In this document: in pieces, positions 10,599-19,589 of the stretch
Numbering within the stretch: the stretch's first letter is position 1
How the letters are laid out: the number at the start of each line of letters is the position of its first letter
Assembly (NCBI GenBank): GCA_019671135.1
Contig: JAHRHY010000008.1
Location: forward strand, 2,232,001 to 2,296,000
From: Linnemannia hyalina
Taxonomy: Eukaryota > Mortierellomycota > Mortierellomycetes > Mortierellales > Mortierellaceae
DNA length: 64,000 nucleotides
Direction: 5' to 3'
Program-made: the position numbers and the translations under genes
The notes under the pieces: generated by a model
What the model saw: only the letters and a program-made list of their open reading frames with translations
The model's database searches: none
What the model was told of the DNA's origin: nothing

Positions 10599-12014
10599 TT
10601 ATTCCTGGCAAACATATCTGATAATCTTTTTCAATTGGACCATATCGTCCTTGTGCTCTGGGATGCCCTCAAAGAAAAAGTCGTCCATGTTCAAAAGGGT
10701 GATATACACCATCACATCCTCGGCGCGAGTCACGGAGTCTTTCTTGATGTGGGAAGTTGGCATACCCCTCTTGACGTTATGGAACTCGGTATGGATGCGG
10801 AGGATACCCCTGAGGTTGGACGGAGTACCCGAAGCCTCATAGTCGCTTCGAATATTTGCCAAGGATTCGTTCAAGGTGCCATTCGCTTGCAAGAAACAAG
10901 CTCGAATATCACTGGAGGTTTCATTTGACTGCTGCATCTCGGCTGAAAAGCGTCTGCTGAAAAACTTGATCGCAAGAGAGCCGGCATACTTTCTGTTAGA
11001 GAAAAACCAGGCTGCATCCGGACGTGTGCCTGAGCAGGCAATAAGCATCTTGTTTGGAGGGCATTTGGTGAGGAAGGCGAGGTCTGCGCGAACTCCACCG
11101 ATGGTGTATCCGAACCCTTTGGCTGTGTCAATACTGTCAATTTGTAACCGGAGAGTGATACACCAGGTGGGCAATGCGACACCTCGAAGGAACGGAAGAT
11201 CAACAAGACGGTAGCCGTTGAAGCGTTGAAGTGATCGACGGACAAGGGGTTCCAGTGCATTCTCCTTTGACGTTGAAGCCACGCCGAAGTTGGTGACAAC
11301 TTGGTAGAGTTGATCCAGGTACTCAACGAACGACGGATCCTTGCATGAAGCCTTTAACTCTTCCTGCACCGCCTCGAGTACCATTGGCTCGTCCATGATC
11401 AAATGAATACCATCAGGATGTGGTGTTAGTCTGCACAAGGCCTTGTCCACAAAGTCGGACTGCTGTTGGCTCGAGAACGAAATTTTGGCACCTGAGAGAC
11501 GATAGGCCAAGACCATTCGGCAAAGAAGTCGAGCTGCCTCGCCTGTATTGTCGCTCTCGAGGATTTCGCAAACCCCGGCCCGGAGTTGAGTTAATGTCTG
11601 CTCAATCGACAGGTCGACAGCACTAGCTAGAATCGCTTGTTTCGAGGCCTTAGAAGAGCAGCGCGAGGCAAGGCGTTTGACGACGTCAACGGAAAATCGA
11701 GCTCGTCCTGTTAGCTTGTAGCGTTTGGCAGGTGGGATTTCACAGCCCGACATGTCGACCAGATCCGAGAGAAGTTTGTCCACGTCGGTCTCATTGAATA
11801 GGGGGAATTCCGTTATTCTTGTGAAATTGATGGGTTTGGCGATGGCCGAGCATACATGATCGGCATCCTGCAGTGAGAGTGCTGTGCCAAGAATCACCAG
11901 CGTTGATTGCATTCTGCTCAGCGTTCCGGACAAAGGCGTGAGAAACCCGCGGCGGAAGTTGGATCGTATTTGGCTGTGGCTGTGTAATAGCAACAGAAGA
12001 AGGGTGATAGACAA
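10599..12014 (-). pseudogene. Crinkler (CRN)-like NTPase-nuclease protein, 5'-truncated
   Basis: The open frame of about 470 codons ends at 10599 and runs to 12014 without a convincing start; the first ATG is at 11912. The N-terminal part resembles the end of a CRN-type ATPase (LVILGTALSLQDADHV, then LTGRARFSVDVVKRL). The C-terminal part (RFNGYRLVDLPFLRG, GVRADLAFLTKCPPNKMLI, DAAWFFSNRKYAGSLAIKF) resembles the restriction-endonuclease-like domain of CRN proteins in early-diverging fungi. These are intracellular or effector proteins whose function is mostly unsettled. No Walker A motif is seen, so the front half of the gene is missing; an LTR of element C lies 76 bases upstream, a possible cause of the loss. 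Recognition is from memory of the family; a profile search is needed to confirm. Confidence 0.5.
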
Positions 12015-12089
12015 GAGCAGAAGGCAGAAACGGATGGTGTTTATTGTACAGGGGAGCCAGGGTATTTATGTGTGCTAGGCTATGGGCTC

Positions 12090-12258
12090 TGTCGCATATT
12101 TGCCTGTCTCGGGGGTGTCAGCTAATGTAATTAGGCTAGAGACAGTAATTTAGTCATATGACCAGACACCGACATAAATGGAGGTGTCTGGGCTGTTAAC
12201 AAAGATCCCTCTCTTGTCTTATCAATTCGATTGTGCGTGACTAGCGTAAAAATTTTCA
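12090..12258 (+). repeat. LTR of element C, 169 bp
   Basis: Begins TGTCGCATATTTGCC and ends GCGTAAAAATTTTCA. It is identical over 169 bp, in inverted orientation, to the solo copy at 38173-38341, whose 5-bp flanks prove the ends. Orientation is inferred from the gag frame that follows on the + strand. Confidence 0.92.
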
Positions 12259-13020
12259 TTTTTTTTGATAAATACAACACGGATCGGGATCAGAATCCGT
12301 CGAACGATTGACAGGATCCATCCACTCATTTATTTATTCATTCAACCCATTACGAGGAACACTCCATCAATCTACAGGAGCGATTGAGGACGTAACGGGA
12401 GCATTTACGGATCATTACAGAACAGGACCTTTACTGTCAGGATTTTTCTCTATTTTCAGGATAATCCAACAAGGACAGGATCCTTTTCTTTTATTTGTGG
12501 TCATTTCGTGCGTGTATCTGGTCACTAGTGACAAGGTTACAGCAGAGACTGATCATTAATACGAAGTGTAACAGGCGGTTACTTTCGTTGTTATTATTTG
12601 GTTACTATTCTACCTTTTTGTGTTGGAGCTTTCAAGTGCGATCATACATCTGTGTGGTCATTTGAGGTCTTCATATAACACGGTAGCAGAGATTCATTAG
12701 AAAACTCACCGTTAGTTTTGATCAAGGACATTCTTGTTCAAATAAACGCGGGATTCGTCTTTGTTGGCATTTAGGTGTGCCCTCATCCGAATTCATTTGC
12801 ATCAGAAAACTTTTAGTTTTTTCTGGGTGTTGTTTTTTATTTTTATTTTGAATCAAGTGGATCACTGAGCAAAAAAGTACTGGAAGTTGACGTTAGTAGT
12901 AACAGTATTATTTTTTCTGGGGTGCAGTCTGGTTGATCATCAGTTTTCAAAAGCTCATTTCGTTTTCTGTTTATTCTGCTTGTCTGTTTGTTTTCTTTTC
13001 CTTTAATTGGGTCATAGAGA
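12259..13020 (+). other. Untranslated leader of element C
   Basis: About 760 bp between LTR and gag start with no conserved frame. The sequence directly after the LTR is a T-run, not the TGG of a usual tRNA primer site, as is also the case in element D. A different priming mode or a decayed site is possible. Confidence 0.6.
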
Positions 13021-13482
13021 ATGGCAGCGAATACGGCAAAGAAGAACGAGGACGTTGGCAATAAGGTTGTTGGTGCGTTAGATGCACTTACCTTGACGTC
13101 GGGACGAGATGAGGGAGCAGGCATGGACGTTGATGTTGACATGCAGGAGACTGTTGGCTCTGACTTTATGGATGCCCATGCAGCCAGAGGAAAGATGAAG
13201 GAGTATTCGATGCAACTGGCGACGTTGACGAGACAGAAGATGCAGTTAGCCGCGCGCATCCAAGGGTTGAGCCAAGAGGAGGGCGACCAGGAGCGACCAA
13301 AGTTGGCGGAACTAACACGTCAGATCGCTGAGGCCAAGACCGCGATGAACGAGTGGAATGTCATGCTGGATGACCTAGAGAGTGCTGAGAGGTCCATGGG
13401 GAGGACGGCATTCTCTAGTGTTGTGACCAGAGAGGAGAATGAGGAGTTGGGGGTTAAGAAGGGTGGAAAGATTGACGAGATC
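13021..13482 (+). CDS. Gag of element C, first part
   Basis: ATG at 13021 opens a hydrophilic frame (MAANTAKKNEDVGNK) with a predicted coiled coil around MQLAARIQGLSQEEG. The frame ends at 13485 only because the LTR of element D begins with TGA at 13483. With D and the duplicated AGATC removed it continues into the frame at 37005. The first part alone has no family hallmark; the identification rests on the continuation, whose pattern resembles the gag of element D. Confidence 0.75.
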
Positions 13483-13560
13483 TGAAAAATATAGCGTACC
13501 TTGGAGTAAGTGAGAAAGAAGATCGGGGATCGTTTATTACTAAGTCTAGGGTTTAAATAC
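13483..13560 (-). repeat. LTR of element D, left copy, outer half
   Basis: Begins TGAAAAATATAGCG on the + strand and stops at TTTAAATAC where element A entered. The remaining half is at 30658-30727. The join restores a sequence equal to the intact LTR at 36852-36999. Confidence 0.95.
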
Positions 13561-13797
13561 TGTTACTCAGGGGAGAGGGTCGACGGCCAGAGTTGTAGGA
13601 CCGCTGTTAGGTCCTCAATTGGTACGGAGGGGGGGGGGAAGGGGTTGTAGGTTGGGGGGAGGGGAAGTGACAATAGTGTCCTAAAAGAATCACACAAAAC
13701 GATACACTGCAGCGTGCCAGCGAAACTCTTGTCAATACTGCTCTCGTCCAAGTGATGTGTAAAAGGACCTTGTATTCATATTATCAAAGAGGGGGTT
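13561..13797 (-). repeat. LTR of element A, left (3') copy, first part
   Basis: Matches 30237-30474 apart from one base in a G-run. Element B entered after GGGTT; the rest of the LTR is at 19362-19540. Confidence 0.95.
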
Positions 13798-14004
13798 TGC
13801 AACATATTAGGTTTATCATTGCTCTCTAGTTAGTCATTCCTTGTCACTCTCTATCATCTCTGACTCACTATGACACTACACCTAGAAACCTAGTTGGCGA
13901 CTTTGTATATATATTTAGTTGTACCATAGTAATAACATCAATCATCACTGCTTCAACTCTCGTCCCCGTTCTATACTTCTCTGTCCCAGTCTTCGCCTGT
14001 TGCA
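13798..14004 (+). repeat. 5' LTR of element B, 207 bp
   Basis: Begins TGCAACATATTAGG and ends CGCCTGTTGCA. No difference was seen from the 3' LTR at 19150-19356. Confidence 0.96.
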
Positions 14005-14020
14005 TGGTAGCAAAGGTTCC
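14005..14020 (+). promoter_or_regulatory. Primer binding site of element B
   Basis: TGGTAGCAAAGGTTCC directly follows the 5' LTR. TGGTAGC is complementary to the CCA end of initiator methionine tRNAs (GCTACCA), the primer used by many gypsy elements. Confidence 0.75.
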
Positions 14021-14208
14021 CTCGTTCCACTGACCTCTTGATTTTTCCCTCCTCGTTTTCACTGCCCGCGTTTTACTTTAATTTTCCCTCGTCCCAGCTC
14101 TCTCTGCACACCAGCCCTGAATTTCATTCCCTGCCCCTATTTTCCTTCGTACCCTCTTACACTCTGGACATTTTTGACCTCTCCGCACTTCTCTCTGCAC
14201 TACCAGTC

Positions 14209-15207
14209 ATGGTTACCCCTGCCCGCCTTAACCCCCCTCCTGTCTTTACAGGCGCCCGCGACGGTTTCTCTGCCTTGGCCTGGCTCGTTGCGGTTAACCG
14301 CTACTTCAACCTTGCTAAGATAAGTGAGACTGAACGAACACCCCACGCTCTCTCGTACTTGGGCACGCCTGGCCCTGCCCGATGGTTTGATGGATGTGGG
14401 CTCCCTGATACTTGCAACTTCGAGACCGAGTTTACTCCTGCTTTTAAGCTAGAGTACATTCCCAACAACTTTGCGGGCTCCTGTCGACGACACCTCACCA
14501 ATCTTCGCATGACCACCAACTTTTCGACCTACTTATCTACATTCAAGGAACTTTTGGGCGCCCTTCTTGGTTATGCCTCCACCGACGCTGCCAAGACCAC
14601 GGTCAACGAGTTCGCCCAAACATCCTTTATCGACAACTGCCCCTTGGTTCTTCAACAGATGATCGAAGGACACATTATTCAAAACCCCAATATCACCCTC
14701 ATTCAGATCTTTCAATACGCCCAAGAGATGGACCGCATTTACTCCTTCAAACCCGACACCGGCCCCAAGACCAACTCGCTCGCCATCGCCTCCGCCCCCA
14801 TCATTTCTTCCTTCACCTCTTCCTCCGCTCTCTCTCAAGCCACCCCCATGGAAATCGACAACATCCAGATCGCCCTCAACAATATCACCCAACGATTTAA
14901 TCGCCTAGAGAGAAACATGGGTCATAACAATAACTACAACCGCAACAACAATAACAACAACGGCCCCCGAAACAACAACAACGGTAATCCCCCTTCCCTG
15001 ACCCCTCAGGAACGCGAATGGTGTAAAAACAACAATGCTTGCCGTCGCTGTCGCCAACCTGGACATTATGCAAAGGAGTGCCCCATCTACGGCGACAACA
15101 ACAATACCAACCGTGGCAACAACAACAACCGCCAAGGACGATGGGTTTATCAAGTAGCCGTGGGTGATTCCCCCGAGTCGGGAAAAGCCTCCGACGATCA
15201 GGCTTAG
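14209..15207 (+). CDS. gag: Gag protein of element B
   Basis: Start chosen at ATG 14209 (MVTPARLNPPPVFTG); the frame is open upstream but without another ATG and with low-complexity residues. It encodes 332 residues. The capsid-like region (WLVAVNRYFN ... FSTYLSTFKELLGALLGY ... PLVLQQMIEGHI) follows the retrotransposon gag pattern. An Asn-rich linker leads to one zinc knuckle, CRRCRQPGHYAKEC (CX2CX4HX4C), which binds RNA in this family. The last codons overlap the pol frame and contain the heptamer GGGAAAA at 15180-15186, where ribosomes are expected to shift. Gag forms the particle in which reverse transcription takes place. Confidence 0.93.
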   Translation: MVTPARLNPPPVFTGARDGFSALAWLVAVNRYFNLAKISETERTPHALSYLGTPGPARWFDGCGLPDTCNFETEFTPAFKLEYIPNNFAGSCRRHLTNLRMTTNFSTYLSTFKELLGALLGYASTDAAKTTVNEFAQTSFIDNCPLVLQQMIEGHIIQNPNITLIQIFQYAQEMDRIYSFKPDTGPKTNSLAIASAPIISSFTSSSALSQATPMEIDNIQIALNNITQRFNRLERNMGHNNNYNRNNNNNNGPRNNNNGNPPSLTPQEREWCKNNNACRRCRQPGHYAKECPIYGDNNNTNRGNNNNRQGRWVYQVAVGDSPESGKASDDQA

Positions 15208-18200
15208 TCCAGGACTTGATCGTCGACGTTCCCTCCCTTTCTCCTCTGGACAAAGGGAGTGTTTCCTTACCAGAGTTAAGTTACAGTTCCAAGAATAAAA
15301 ATTCTGCTATCAAAAACACTCCCCCCTCTGTATCCATTATTCGCACTACCACATCCGCACCTCGTAGCCTACACAAACTCTCCTTCTCTCCTCCTCCACT
15401 CTCCCTTTTTCCCTCATCCATCCCTGCCTCGCCTCGTACTCCCTCCTCAATTGCCATCGACTCGACCACCACTGCCCCCAACACTCACTCCACCACGGTA
15501 CCCTTTGACGATGAGTTACAACTCACCGACGACGTATCTGATACCTCGCCTGTTGGTCTTAGCCCATCAGAAGAAGTGGACCTGGACCCACTCTCCTCTC
15601 CTGCTGCTTTAGACCAACCCATGTCCAAGCGCAGGACCAAACGCTTGCGACACAAATCCGTCCGTCTGCACGCTTTCACGGCTGAGAAAGCCTCCCGTAC
15701 ACTCTTGTCGTTTATTGGTAATGTGGCTGGTGCCCCTGCGCGTATTTTAATCGATTGCGGTGCGGAAGGGAACGTCATCAGTTCTTCTTTTTGCAAACAA
15801 CACTCCCTCACTCGCACTCCTGGCCCCTCCATCCCCATCATCCTTCCAAACGGTTCCTCTTCCATTTCATCATCCACCTCCACCTTTACCATCGACCGCG
15901 ACCACTACTCCGACAAACTGGAAGCACTCATTTACCCCCTCTCCAACTACGACCTCATCCTTGGAAAACCCTGGCTAACGACCATCAACCCTTTCATCAA
16001 CTGGCGAAACAACGACCTTCACTTCACCCACAATGGACACACTGTTCTCTGGCGCTGTCGTGGTGCCAACGCCAACTCCATCTCCGCTCGCACACAAGGG
16101 AAACTCCTCTCTCACCTTCACTTTCACTCCCTTGCTACCCAACCTGGAAACGCTGTCTACCTCGCCCTCGTCAACATCGCTAAAAAGACCAACGACAACA
16201 ACAGTAATGACAACAAACCGACCTCCCCTCCACTCTCACCCGACATTCACAACATCGTCCACAACGAGTTCCCCGACGTTTTCCCTTCCTCCCTCCCCTC
16301 TGGCCTTCCCCCTGACAGAGGCGATGCAATGAAGATCGAAACTGATCCGAGCGCTGATCCCCCCTTTCGCCCTGTTATACGTCTCTCGATTGCTGAATTG
16401 GATGAACTAAGGAAGCAACTCGACGACCTACTTGGCAAAGGCTTTATCAAACCCTCTACCTCCCCTTATGGTGCCCCTGTATTGTTTGTGAAAAAGAAGG
16501 ATGGTTCCTTGCGTATGTGTGTTGATTACAGAGGGTTAAACCGGATTACAAAAAAGAACAGACACCCCCTTCCCCGCATTGATGAACTTATCGACCGTTT
16601 CCGCGGGGCACGCTACTTTACCAAACTTGACCTCCTCTCCGGTTACCATCAGCAACGTATAGCAGAAGAGGACACACACAAGACAGCCTTCCGTTGCCGC
16701 TACGGCCATTTCGAATTTAATGTGGTCCCTTTCGGGTTAACGAATGCACCGGCGTCCTTCTCCAATATGATGCTACGAGTATTAGACCCTGTTCTCGACA
16801 AGTGGGTTGTTGTTTACCTCGACGACATTCTTATCTACTCGCGCACCGAGGCCGAACATCTACAACATCTCCGATCCGTCCTCACGCTCCTCCGCAAGTA
16901 CGGTCTCTACGCCAAGTTGAGCAAGTGCTCCTTTATGCAGAAAGAGACCGAGTTCCTCGGCCACGTCATCTCCAAGGACGGTATCCATACGAGCGGCGGT
17001 CTCGTTCGTGCCATCCGTGAATGGCCCCGTCCCCAGAAGCAGAAAGATGTTCAGCAGTTTGTTGGTCTTGCACAGTTCTATCATCAGTACATCGCTAACT
17101 TTGCCTCGATCGCCCTACCGTTGACCGCTCTCTTAGGTGAAGGCGTTCCTTTCTCTTGGTCTCAGGAGCAGGAAGTAGCGTTTACGACTCTGAAGGAGGC
17201 CATCAGTAAAGCACCTGTTCTACGTATCTTCGACCCCGACCTTCTAACAACCGTCGAAACCGATGCCTCCGGCTTTGCTCTCGGTGCCGTTCTCTTTCAG
17301 ACCGATGAGCATGGCGAGTCGCGCCCCGTCGCCTTCACCTCCCGCAAGCTGAACTCTGCCGAACGCAACTACCCAACACACGAACAGGAACTGTTGGCTG
17401 TTGTACATGCATTGAAGACATGGCGCTACTATCTGGACGGATCCCACTTCATCGTATACACCGACCATGCCACCCTCCAACACTTCCCCACTCAACCCAA
17501 ACTCACCCGCCGTCAGGCCCGCTGGATGGAACTGTTGCAGGAATACAACTTCACCTTCAAGTACAAGAAAGGAGCCGACAACATTGTCCCAGATGCCCTG
17601 TCTCGCCGACCGGACCATAGAGAGATTAACACACTCTCAGTACAGCTCGACCCCAGGCTCCGGCAGCGCCTGATGGATGGTTACAAAGAGGATCACCGCC
17701 TCAAACCGATCTATGAAAGCTGCCTCCAGGGAAGTCCACCGTCTAATTACTCTCTTGTTGATGGTGTTCTTTGCATTCAACGTAATGATCTTTTACTTGT
17801 TTGTATCCCCTCGAACTCTGACCTTCGGCTTTCTCTTCTTCACGATGCACACGACTCCGCTATAGCTGGTCACTTCGGTTTCGAGAAGACGTACGGTCAT
17901 CTCCACTCGCGGTTCTTCTGGCCATCTATGGCGAAGGACACCCGGCTGTATGTGCAGACCTGTGAGTCGTGCCAAAGGACTAAGCCCAGCAACCAACCAC
18001 CTGCTGGCCTCCTCCAGCCCCTACCCATTCCCGATCGACCCTGGCAAACGGTGACAATGGACTTTGTCGGCCCCCTACCCAAGACCCCACGCGGCTTTGA
18101 CTCCATTACGGTCTTTGTTGACAAACTCACAAAGCAAGTGCACTTTGCCCCCTGCCACACCACCGACTCCGCCTCGCAAGTTGCACGCATTTTTTTCGAC

Positions 18201-19124
18201 CATGTTTTCCGCTTGCACGGCATGCCAACCACCATTGTCTCCGACCGCGATACCAAGTTCACGAGCCGCTTTTGGAAAGAATTGAGCCGTCTGATGGACG
18301 TCCACCTTGCCATGTCGACTGCCTTCCACCCTCAGACCGATGGCCAGACCGAGCGTGCCAACCGCACCCTTATCACCATGCTCCGTAACTTTGTCGACCA
18401 ACGGCAGTCTAACTGGGACCTCTTACTTTCCGCCGCCGAATTTGCCACGAACAACGCCACCAATGCCTCCACTGGAGTCTCCCCGTTCTTCTTGAACTCC
18501 GGAGCCCATCCCAACATGCCCATGTCATTGTTGACCCCTACTCCCGGCCCCAACCCATCGGTTAACGAGTTCGTGCAATCTCGAAGCGAAGCCCTCACCC
18601 TCGCTAAGGAGTCCCTTGCTGCCGCCCAAGAACGTCAAGCAGCCAACGCCGACATCCATCGGCGAGAGCATGATTTCAAGGTTGGTGACCACGTTCTCCT
18701 TAACCTTGAGAATATCACCTTACCCTCGGACCGCACCCGCACGTCGCAGAAACTCTTGGCTCGCTTTGCCGGCCCCCACACCATTGTTGAACAGCTGTCC
18801 CCGGTCTCCTTCCGCCTTGATCTTCCACCGTCCATGAAGATTCACCCCGTCTTCCACGTCGACCGATTCCGACGCTACCAACCATCACCTGCGACGCTAG
18901 GACCAAGAACACCAGCACGGCCACCACCGGTTATCGTTGAAGACGAGGAAGAGTATGAGGTCGAGGCCATTGCAGATCATAGGAAGGTTAACAACAACAT
19001 GGAGTACCTTCTACAATGGCAAGGATACCCGCGCGAGGACTGGACATGGGAACCAGAGAGTGAACTGGCACACTGTAAGGACATCCTCAACAAGTACAAG
19101 CGCGACCATGGCCTTAGGACTTAG
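15168..19124 (+). CDS. pol: Pol polyprotein of element B (protease, RT, RNase H, integrase, chromodomain)
   Basis: The frame is open from 15168 and has no early ATG, so it is expected to be made as a gag-pol fusion by a -1 shift at 15180-15186. In order: a protease with LIDCGAEGNVIS (Cys in the place of the usual Ser/Thr after the catalytic Asp), reverse transcriptase with VVYLDDILIYS near 16805-16837, RNase H with TVETDASGFALGAVLF, an integrase zinc region (HDAHDSAIAGHFG ... CESCQRTK), an integrase core with TMDFVGPL, VSDRDTKF and a Glu in QTERANRT, and a C-terminal chromodomain (EYEVEAIADHRK ... YLLQWQGYPREDWTWEPE). The chromodomain places it among chromoviruses, whose integrases are guided to modified histones. 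No stop or shift was seen, so the enzyme set appears complete. Confidence 0.96.
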   Translation, partial: FPRVGKSLRRSGLVQDLIVDVPSLSPLDKGSVSLPELSYSSKNKNSAIKNTPPSVSIIRTTTSAPRSLHKLSFSPPPLSLFPSSIPASPRTPSSIAIDSTTTAPNTHSTTVPFDDELQLTDDVSDTSPVGLSPSEEVDLDPLSSPAALDQPMSKRRTKRLRHKSVRLHAFTAEKASRTLLSFIGNVAGAPARILIDCGAEGNVISSSFCKQHSLTRTPGPSIPIILPNGSSSISSSTSTFTIDRDHYSDKLEALIYPLSNYDLILGKPWLTTINPFINWRNNDLHFTHNGHTVLWRCRGANANSISARTQGKLLSHLHFHSLATQPGNAVYLALVNIAKKTNDNNSNDNKPTSPPLSPDIHNIVHNEFPDVFPSSLPSGLPPDRGDAMKIETDPSADPPFRPVIRLSIAELDELRKQLDDLLGKGFIKPSTSPYGAPVLFVKKKDGSLRMCVDYRGLNRITKKNRHPLPRIDELIDRFRGARYFTKLDLLSGYHQQRIAEEDTHKTAFRCRYGHFEFNVVPFGLTNAPASFSNMMLRVLDPVLDKWVVVYLDDILIYSRTEAEHLQHLRSVLTLLRKYGLYAKLSKCSFMQKETEFLGHVISKDGIHTSGGLVRAIREWPRPQKQKDVQQFVGLAQFYHQYIANFASIALPLTALLGEGVPFSWSQEQEVAFTTLKEAISKAPVLRIFDPDLLTTVETDASGFALGAVLFQTDEHGESRPVAFTSRKLNSAERNYPTHEQELLAVVHALKTWRYYLDGSHFIVYTDHATLQHFPTQPKLTRRQARWMELLQEYNFTFKYKKGADNIVPDALSRRPDHREINTLSVQLDPRLRQRLMDGYKEDHRLKPIYESCLQGSPPSNYSLVDGVLCIQRNDLLLVCIPSNSDLRLSLLHDAHDSAIAGHFGFEKTYGHLHSRFFWPSMAKDTRLYVQTCESCQRTKPSNQPPAGLLQPLPIPDRPWQTVTMDFVGPLPKTPRGFDSITVFVDKLTKQVHFAPCHTTDSASQVARIFFDHVFRLHGMPTTIVSDRDTKFTSRFWKELSRLMDVHLAMSTAFHPQTDGQTERANRTLITMLRNFVDQRQSNWDLLLSAAEFATNNATNASTGVSPFFLNSGAHPNMPMSLLTPTPGPNPSVNEFVQSRSEALTLAKESLAAAQERQAANADIHRREHDFKVGDHVLLNLENITLPSDRTRTSQKLLARFAGPHTIVEQLSPVSFRLDLPPSMKIHPVFHVDRFRRYQPSPATLGPRTPARPPPVIVEDEEEYEVEAIADHRKVNNNMEYLLQWQGYPREDWTWEPESELAHCKDILNKYKRDHGLRT
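15180..15186 (+). promoter_or_regulatory. Candidate -1 ribosomal frameshift site GGGAAAA
   Basis: In the gag frame it reads (tc)G GGA AAA, the X XXY YYZ pattern. Slipping one base back enters the pol frame, which is open from 15168, while gag stops at 15205-15207. The gag-pol overlap is only about 40 bases and this is the only such heptamer seen in it. The same site is present in B' at 43919-43925. Confidence 0.72.
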
Positions 19125-19137
19125 CGGATTTTTTTTT

Positions 19138-19149
19138 AAGAGGGGAAGG
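19138..19149 (+). promoter_or_regulatory. Polypurine tract of element B
   Basis: AAGAGGGGAAGG abuts the 3' LTR, after a run of T. This is the usual place for the plus-strand primer. Confidence 0.85.
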
Positions 19150-19356
19150 TGCAACATATTAGGTTTATCATTGCTCTCTAGTTAGTCATTCCTTGTCACT
19201 CTCTATCATCTCTGACTCACTATGACACTACACCTAGAAACCTAGTTGGCGACTTTGTATATATATTTAGTTGTACCATAGTAATAACATCAATCATCAC
19301 TGCTTCAACTCTCGTCCCCGTTCTATACTTCTCTGTCCCAGTCTTCGCCTGTTGCA
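19150..19356 (+). repeat. 3' LTR of element B, 207 bp
   Basis: TGCAAC...TTGCA, followed directly by GGGTT, the target duplication. Confidence 0.96.
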
Positions 19357-19361
19357 GGGTT

Positions 19362-19540
19362 GTTACCTGCAGCGTGCCAGCGAAACTCTTGTCAATACTG
19401 CTCTCGTCCAAGTGATGTGTAAAAGGACAAAGAGCAGACAAGAGGGCTCGGCGCACTACTAATACTATGTCTACTAAAGAATATGACTGCTAACCTAAGG
19501 CATCGCCGCCACTGCCTAGCCACCACATCTTTTTGTAACA
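19362..19540 (-). repeat. LTR of element A, left (3') copy, second part
   Basis: Continues the LTR broken by B and ends TTTGTAACA. On the coding (minus) strand it is preceded by the purine-rich GAGGGAGGTAGAAAC, the probable polypurine tract of A. Confidence 0.93.
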
Positions 19541-19589
19541 GTTTCTACCTCCCTCAGATGGGATGCCCGTCCCCTGACAATTCACATCT

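Larger units (their letters stand above)
13798..19356 (+). mobile_element. Chromodomain Ty3/gypsy retrotransposon B, copy 1, target duplication GGGTT
   Basis: A 5,559-bp element with identical 207-bp LTRs and the 5-bp duplication GGGTT (13793-13797 and 19357-19361) inside an LTR of A. It carries a primer site, gag, a -1 frameshift signal, pol with a C-terminal chromodomain and a polypurine tract. Every part looks intact, so this copy is probably competent. A near-identical inverted copy lies at 39749-45307. Confidence 0.97.
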
